Assembly (NCBI GenBank): GCA_018303625.1
Contig: JAGVXV010000005.1
Coordinates: forward strand, 1 to 38,081
Direction: 5' to 3'
Source of the DNA: Candidatus Woesearchaeota archaeon
GTDB taxonomy: Archaea; Nanobdellota; Nanobdellia; Woesearchaeales; GW2011-AR4
DNA: 38,081 bases
Part shown: positions 32,456 to 38,081 of the stretch, piece after piece
How the letters are laid out: every line of letters begins with the position of its first letter
Numbering within the stretch: position 1 is the first letter of the stretch
Translations under genes and position numbers: made by a program
The notes under the pieces: generated by a model
Told to the model about the DNA's origin: nothing
The model's database searches: none
Seen by the model: only the letters and a program-made list of their open reading frames with translations

Positions 32456-35400
32456 TTTTTCTTTTTCTTACTTGCTGCTATTATCATCTTTAATTCTTTG
32501 AAGACGTCCCCTTTTGCTATCTTTCCCTGCCTGGTTTTTTTAGCCAAACCCGTTAGTTTTTCCATCACATCTTCTTTTTCATTAGATGGCAGTTTTCTGA
32601 TTTGTTCTTGTATTCTTGATATTTCGGCTGCTTCAGGCTTTTTTGCTGTAGTTGTTTTCAGCTCTGAAAAGACATCTGCCTCCTTGGGCTTTTCTGTTTC
32701 TGGTTTTTTGGCTTGTGGAGCAGTTTTTTGTGACTCTTTTTTTCCTCCAAATGCCTCAAATAGCTTTTCTCTTTTTTCCTTTTTTTCCTCTTCTCTCTTC
32801 TTTAGGGATTCCTGCATCTGCCTAAGCTGCTCCCGGGCTATTCTGGGCCTGGAAGAAGATGGAATCGGCTTTTGTGGCATTGGTATTATTTTTTCCCTTT
32901 CTCCCCTCTTTTCATAATAAGTATAGGCAAAATAGCCTCCTGCTATGAGCAAAATAATCAAAAATACCAGCAGGAGAATAAATCCTAATTTCGATTTTGG
33001 CCTGCTATTCGGGTCTAAAGGATCTGTATCTTTATCAATTTCTTTTTTATCGCTATAAGAGTCATCATCTGTATCTGTTTTATTCGGATTTGTCCTGTAG
33101 GTATATTCCTCTTTATTCGTCAGCCCATCATTGTCTGAGTCAATATTTGCATCGTCTGGGTTATTAGGATCCAGCCCGTGCTGGATTTCCCAGTCATCCG
33201 GCATTCCGTCGCCATCAGCGTCATTTTCCCTGTCGTCAGATACTCCATTGCAATTTAAGTCATTTTCTTCGCATATTTTACATGCAGATTCTATGCATTT
33301 GGATCCTTGATTGCAGTCATTATCGTTGCCGCAATGCTGGCCTTCGTTGCATTTGTTTGAGCAGGCTCCTCCGCAGTCAACATCGGATTCTGTTCCTGAA
33401 AGCTTCTTATCTTCGCAGCTTTCTGCACTTTTGCATATTCCAAAGCCGCAATAATTGCTGCTGCAATCTCTGTTTACGTTACAAGCCTTGCCAATGATGC
33501 ATTTATTGCAAGAGCTGCCTCCGCAGTCCACATCGCTTTCATCTTTGTTTTTTGCGTTGTCATTACATCCTGGAGCTGCGCATACATTTCTTGCATTGCA
33601 ATATTCGCTTTTGCAGTCTATATTCTCTTTGCATATTTTGCCCTCGGAGCATTGGTCGCATGGGCCGCCGCAGTCTATGTCAGTTTCCTGCTGGTCTTTT
33701 ATTCTGTTGGAGCAGTTTGACGGCTTTAGATTAACATCGATTGTAATGCCGTTGCTTGACTTCTCGTCGCTTAACAAGCCAACGATGTTTTTTGCCTTGG
33801 CCCTGAAGAAGTACTTAGCACCATTTGACAGGTTAAGGTCGTTTACCAAAAACCAGTCATTTTCTATGTAGCTTGCCGTCCAGTTGAATATTGACTTCAA
33901 GGTGCCAAATTCCTCCAAGGTATACAAATAGGAGAAGACTCTTGTTTCATTGTCCCTTCCAAGCAGTTTTACCCTTAACTGGTTTGTGCGGTAGGTAAAT
34001 TCTGGATTGTTGGGCAATGTGCTTGTGTCATCAACAGTTTCCATGACAGGAGATGTTGTGTCTACTGTCACATCTATTTTTAAGACATCCGACCATTTTT
34101 GCGAAAATTGGTCTTTGCATATAACGTAATAAGAATTTTTGCCTATGTTTGCAATTAAAGATCTTGTATGGCTGTAGTCTGGATTGCCGAAGATAGTCCC
34201 GATTTCGACTTTCGGGTCTTGGGCGCTGAATTTGCATTGGGACCTCTTATTTGTTTCGATAGCCAAGATAATGTTTGGTGTATTGCTGTATTCAGGAGTG
34301 TGAGAGGTTATTCTTAATGGAAGCTTCGTATTCACTTCAAATTTTATCTCTTTTGCGCCTGAAACAAGCTTATTTTGCGCCTGGCATGCCGCTAAATACC
34401 TAAAGCTGCCTTCGCTAGTCTCGGTTACATTATTTTTATGCACAGTCCTGAAAGAATCTTCTTCGAATCCTGGAAAATTGGACTCCATCTCATCAAATTT
34501 ATTTTTCTCTAGGCTGTATCTGCATATTGTCGGCTTGTCCGTATTTATGGTAAGAACCGTTGTCATAGGTATTTCGACAACAGGATTTGGATTAGCAAAA
34601 GCCTCTTTTATGATTGGTGGCTCTGTATCGACTCTTAATTTGAAGACGGCGCTTCCGAGGCCGTATAATGTATCGTTGCATTTCACATTCAAGGGGTATT
34701 CATTCTTTGAGCCGAACGGTATTTTATTGAACGCTTTGATTTTATGTGTTGCGTTGTTTGTTGCATCGAAAGCATCCATAAAGCCGAATTGCAGATCATC
34801 GTTAAAGCTGTATTTGCATAAAGCGTTGTTGTCTGTTGCAACTACAACATCAAAGGTGTAATTTGATGAAATGCCGAAAGAAGGCTCCAGCAGCGTGATT
34901 GTTAATGGCTTTGCGTTGACTATGAATTTTGACCTTACTATAACCCCGTTGCCTGCATAATCCCCGGCTTTTACCATTATCTCCTTATTGCCGTCTGAAA
35001 GCACTGCAGTAGCAGTAAAAATCCTGTTGTCATCTGTTCTAAATAGATCAATAATATTGGTTATATTCTTTCTGTCAGTTATAGCAACCTCCTCCAAGCT
35101 GATTTCCTTGTCTGACTGTATCCTTACATCGACAGATGACTGTTTCAGGACTCTGCCTTCGGCAGGAGTTATGGAAATTACCGGGGTTGAGTTGTCAAGA
35201 ATAATTTCTACTAATTCTGTTTTGTCCATAAATATGTTGTTCCTGTTTTTCGCGTTGAGTTCAAACACATAGGCTCCTTCAGCAAATTCCCTGGAGAATA
35301 CAAACTCGAATTTTTTCGAAAGGGCTGCATTATAGGTTGGGGTTGTTATGAATCCTGTTTGGCTTTTCATCGCTGCATGCGTTATTGAAGCATTTTCAAA

Positions 35401-36663
35401 GAACTCAACTGTTATTTTGGGCTTTAGGACATTTGTATAGAATTTGTTATCTGTTTTTTTTGCTCCGGTTACATTTATTCTGAAAATTGCCGGCCCGCTT
35501 GCATTTCCGTGGGTTTCCACGCTGACAGTTTTAACCTGGCCTATGTTTTTTGCAGGGTCCTGTGAATAATACCTTAAGGTATTTGCTCCTTCATTTAAGG
35601 TTAATACCCTGCTTCCGTTATTGCCATCGAACAAAATTGAATTGGTTAGGATTAAATTATAGCTGTTTGTAAAAATTTCATATGGGTGCCCGTTCTGGCC
35701 ACATGGCTCCAGGCATAGATAAGTCTTGTAATCACCGCTTGTTCTTCTGGTTGCAGTAGCATTTTTTCCTGATTTGTCAAATATCTGTATGGCCAAGTTT
35801 TTATAAACACCTCTTTCAATCAAGGGTATTATTGTGGTATTAGGGGCATAGTAGTCCTGCTCGCATAACAGGTTATTGCAGTCTGCTTCGCTGTTGCCGT
35901 CTGCATTTTTCCTGCACTGGCTGTTGAATATCTGGCATGTCTTGATTCCACACTTGTCATTGCTAGGGTTTCTTATCCTGTTGAACTCGTCATGGGAGAT
36001 TGAATTGCCGCATTCCGATGCTTGATAATCCAGGCATGTGATATCTTCGCAGCTTTTTGCGCTTCCATCCCGGAAATAGCATTGTGATTTTTCAATGGAA
36101 AGCTTTTCAGCCTTTTCTGCTGTGCAGATCTCAAAAACCGAGCTGAAAGCCTTAGAGCTTTCAACACTATCTGTTCCGGCTTTGTTGCACCATTTGCAGT
36201 TGTCCTTTGTTGTACTGATGCAAACTCCGGTTCCAAGCTCGTCGGAGATAGGGCGCCATTCACAGCTGCTGGCACCGCAATTGTCCCTTTCGCATGAGCC
36301 TCTTGATTTGTAATCATAGCAGGACATAGCGGTCGAGCACTGATAGCAATTATTTGCTATAGTCAAGGATCTGTCAAAAAAGCAGTAATTGTTGTTTTCG
36401 CATACTGTCTGCTGGTAATAGAGTCCGAATGGGTTTGCATCAGGGTAATTGCATAATGACTTCTCTGCACATTTAGGAACATTATTTGTAACAACACATA
36501 CCTGGTTTTGGGAGCACTGCAATTGCTCCTGCAGAACGTTATTGTTGCTGCAGGAAAATGCCCTGTTGAATCTTGCTGAAAATGTTGAATTTACATTGCT
36601 TTCAAAATTTCCCTGCGAAAACCTGTTATCGTTTGCTGTGAGGTAATCCTTACCAGCATTCAA
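32452..36663 (-). CDS. Giant Cys-rich extracellular protein with D-x-D-C-G-G repeats, TSP3-like calcium repeats, C-terminal TM and Lys/Glu-rich tail
   Basis: Three C..E-[ST]-D-[VI]-D-C-G-G..C repeats; NDADGDGMPDDWEIQHGLDPNNPDDANIDSDNDGLTNKEEY; TM GFILLLVFLIILLIAGGYFAY; begins at TTG with no signal peptide. Confidence 0.85.
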   Translation of the reverse strand: MNAGKDYLTANDNRFSQGNFESNVNSTFSARFNRAFSCSNNNVLQEQLQCSQNQVCVVTNNVPKCAEKSLCNYPDANPFGLYYQQTVCENNNYCFFDRSLTIANNCYQCSTAMSCYDYKSRGSCERDNCGASSCEWRPISDELGTGVCISTTKDNCKWCNKAGTDSVESSKAFSSVFEICTAEKAEKLSIEKSQCYFRDGSAKSCEDITCLDYQASECGNSISHDEFNRIRNPSNDKCGIKTCQIFNSQCRKNADGNSEADCNNLLCEQDYYAPNTTIIPLIERGVYKNLAIQIFDKSGKNATATRRTSGDYKTYLCLEPCGQNGHPYEIFTNSYNLILTNSILFDGNNGSRVLTLNEGANTLRYYSQDPAKNIGQVKTVSVETHGNASGPAIFRINVTGAKKTDNKFYTNVLKPKITVEFFENASITHAAMKSQTGFITTPTYNAALSKKFEFVFSREFAEGAYVFELNAKNRNNIFMDKTELVEIILDNSTPVISITPAEGRVLKQSSVDVRIQSDKEISLEEVAITDRKNITNIIDLFRTDDNRIFTATAVLSDGNKEIMVKAGDYAGNGVIVRSKFIVNAKPLTITLLEPSFGISSNYTFDVVVATDNNALCKYSFNDDLQFGFMDAFDATNNATHKIKAFNKIPFGSKNEYPLNVKCNDTLYGLGSAVFKLRVDTEPPIIKEAFANPNPVVEIPMTTVLTINTDKPTICRYSLEKNKFDEMESNFPGFEEDSFRTVHKNNVTETSEGSFRYLAACQAQNKLVSGAKEIKFEVNTKLPLRITSHTPEYSNTPNIILAIETNKRSQCKFSAQDPKVEIGTIFGNPDYSHTRSLIANIGKNSYYVICKDQFSQKWSDVLKIDVTVDTTSPVMETVDDTSTLPNNPEFTYRTNQLRVKLLGRDNETRVFSYLYTLEEFGTLKSIFNWTASYIENDWFLVNDLNLSNGAKYFFRAKAKNIVGLLSDEKSSNGITIDVNLKPSNCSNRIKDQQETDIDCGGPCDQCSEGKICKENIDCKSEYCNARNVCAAPGCNDNAKNKDESDVDCGGSSCNKCIIGKACNVNRDCSSNYCGFGICKSAESCEDKKLSGTESDVDCGGACSNKCNEGQHCGNDNDCNQGSKCIESACKICEENDLNCNGVSDDRENDADGDGMPDDWEIQHGLDPNNPDDANIDSDNDGLTNKEEYTYRTNPNKTDTDDDSYSDKKEIDKDTDPLDPNSRPKSKLGFILLLVFLIILLIAGGYFAYTYYEKRGEREKIIPMPQKPIPSSSRPRIAREQLRQMQESLKKREEEKKEKREKLFEAFGGKKESQKTAPQAKKPETEKPKEADVFSELKTTTAKKPEAAEISRIQEQIRKLPSNEKEDVMEKLTGLAKKTRQGKIAKGDVFKELKMIIAASKKKKK

Positions 36664-37492
36664 AATTCCCTAATTGGCCCAAAACAGTTGCTGTTGGATT
36701 TGCTGTCTGCAGATTATAAAAAGATTTTATCTGGTAAGTGTATGTTGCATCAAAAAGAAGCTCATTTGACGAGTCTGTAAAGCTGTTTGTATTCGATGTT
36801 GCAATCAATGCAAAATTCTGGCAATTTGGGCCTTGGCACCTTCTTATTTCATAAGAAACTGCATTTTGAGAGCATTCATCTGCCCAGATAAGCCTTATTT
36901 TTCTTTCACCCTTCACAGGCTCTGCCCTCAGGCTGGATAATCTTGGAGTGTAGCTTGTGCTTTGGCAGCCCTGGCCTCTGCCAAGGCATATGCCGCCTGC
37001 TTCTGTCTGGTCTGAAGGGCTTGAGCATCCTGAATCATCTAAATCCTTGCATTGGTTATTGTCATTGTCAATATTATCATTGCATTGCGGCAAAGTGCAT
37101 TCGCTGCAGTCAGTGTCTCCAAGATGAAAAGTTTCTCCTGTGCCTTTGCATTGAGCTCCTATTTTTACATCTTTTGCAAGATTAGTGCAGCAACATCCTA
37201 GTTTACAATCATTTACCTGAGAAGCATCAGTATCCTTGAAGAAAAAATTTGCAATGCAATCATTGTAATTTTGAGGTCCTGTGGGGTTTGAAGCGGACCT
37301 ATAATAAGAGGGATTTTGTTGCTGATTGGGGCAACATTCATTGTCTCTAGAAACAAGGTTTTCCCCACATATCTTTGTGCCGGCACCTGGATTGGTGCAA
37401 GTTCCGCGCTCATCTGCAAATGAATTTAGGCTGAAAATTGCAAAAAATGATAGTGAAATAATAAAAAAAATGCAAATTTTTGGTTTGCCCAT
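36650..37492 (-). CDS. Secreted Cys-rich, FN3-like protein; probable N-terminal part of the giant protein
   Basis: Signal peptide KICIFFIISLSFFAIFSLNSFA; IRLIWADECSQNAVSYEIRRC; ends 14 nt inside the next ORF. Confidence 0.75.
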   Translation of the reverse strand: MGKPKICIFFIISLSFFAIFSLNSFADERGTCTNPGAGTKICGENLVSRDNECCPNQQQNPSYYRSASNPTGPQNYNDCIANFFFKDTDASQVNDCKLGCCCTNLAKDVKIGAQCKGTGETFHLGDTDCSECTLPQCNDNIDNDNNQCKDLDDSGCSSPSDQTEAGGICLGRGQGCQSTSYTPRLSSLRAEPVKGERKIRLIWADECSQNAVSYEIRRCQGPNCQNFALIATSNTNSFTDSSNELLFDATYTYQIKSFYNLQTANPTATVLGQLGNFECW

Positions 37493-37538
37493 GATACACC
37501 TCTTTTTGGATGGAATTTGCTATGATGATTTAAATATT

Positions 37539-38081
37539 TTATCTTATTCTTAAGCTTGATGTCAGGTCTGTCCAGATAGTGTCCGGCTTCAGGTTTGTCC
37601 CGAAAGAGCCTTGTGCCAAAACATGGTAATTATTACCGCTTTTGCTGCACCAGATTCCTGAAGCGTCGGGAGTTATGGTTCTGTTATACTCTCTGATAAA
37701 TGCGCATATGTCTGTCTGAAAGTTATTATATTCCAAGACTATGTTCTTGAACTGCAGCCCTTCCATTGTGCCTCTTACTGCCTTGTTGTTTACCCTGCTT
37801 AAATACAGCCTGTCAAATTTTTTCAATTCAGAGATAAATGAGTTGTCAGATGGCCTTACATTTGCCCTGAGTATATTGAGTATGGATTCGAAAGGCCTTT
37901 TCAGCAAATCCGCAAAAGACTCAAAAAAGTTCAGGGGCCTAAGATCTATTGCATCCTTGCTGTAGATTACTGTTTTCAGGTCCTTATTGTACCATGCCTT
38001 TTTGGAATTGTCGCATGGATTGTAGTTGTTGTCATTGGCTTCATTGCAGCTGCTTATCCCAAGCAGGCTGAGGAAAGGAAG
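37539..38081 (-). CDS. Uncharacterised protein, 5' end beyond window
   Basis: Frame is open from 38081 (LPFLSLLGISSCNEANDNNYNPCDNSKKAW...) to the stop at 37539; the track start at 37907 is internal. Confidence 0.6.
   Translation of the reverse strand, partial: LPFLSLLGISSCNEANDNNYNPCDNSKKAWYNKDLKTVIYSKDAIDLRPLNFFESFADLLKRPFESILNILRANVRPSDNSFISELKKFDRLYLSRVNNKAVRGTMEGLQFKNIVLEYNNFQTDICAFIREYNRTITPDASGIWCSKSGNNYHVLAQGSFGTNLKPDTIWTDLTSSLRIR

Noticed and set aside
32303-32917. 204-aa plus-strand hydrophobic/Ser-Phe-rich ORF
   Set aside because: Antisense to the Lys/Glu-rich tail of the giant protein; Phe/Ser bias mirrors AAA/GAA codons.
33280-33720. Regularly spaced repeats resembling a CRISPR-like array
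   Set aside because: The roughly 150-nt period is the in-frame coding of D-x-D-C-G-G protein repeats; units diverge and there are no spacers.

Overview
Archaeal window: archaeal-type rpS2, RadA, RPA, archaeal HMG-CoA synthase/thiolase/DUF35 cluster, TATA-like promoters and class III (prepilin-type) signal sequences. The lineage is probably DPANN-like, but that is inference. There are two remarkable blocks. (A) About 0-17.6 kb is a lipid island mixing archaeal mevalonate genes with a nearly complete set for bacterial-type fatty-acyl glycerolipids: AcpS, PlsB-like and PlsC acyltransferases, GpsA, diacylglycerol kinase-like protein, HAD-IB phosphatase, three-His-box fatty-acid desaturase, MaoC hydratase and a PECR-like enoyl-CoA reductase. 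Its centrepiece is one continuous 1035-aa ORF fusing an acyl-CoA/ACP synthetase, an acyl carrier protein and an apparently intact HMG-CoA reductase. The second thiolase has Asp where the nucleophilic Cys is expected, and its DUF35 partner lacks the Zn-ribbon cysteines. (B) About 20.8-38.1 kb is a minus-strand operon-like array of small membrane-anchored proteins, many with [KR]-[GSA]-Q class III pilin-like N-termini. It includes a lytic-transglycosylase-like protein behind such a signal, and a giant Cys-rich/TSP3-repeat surface protein apparently split from its signal peptide by a frameshift. Two sub-60-aa ORFs absent from the supplied track were found here, one next to a 68-bp tandem duplication that creates a coupled upstream ORF. 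Between the blocks lies a RadA/RPA repair module with a repeat-containing promoter and a foldable leader. No rRNA, tRNA or CRISPR array was recognised. All family calls are from motif reading, with no database search.
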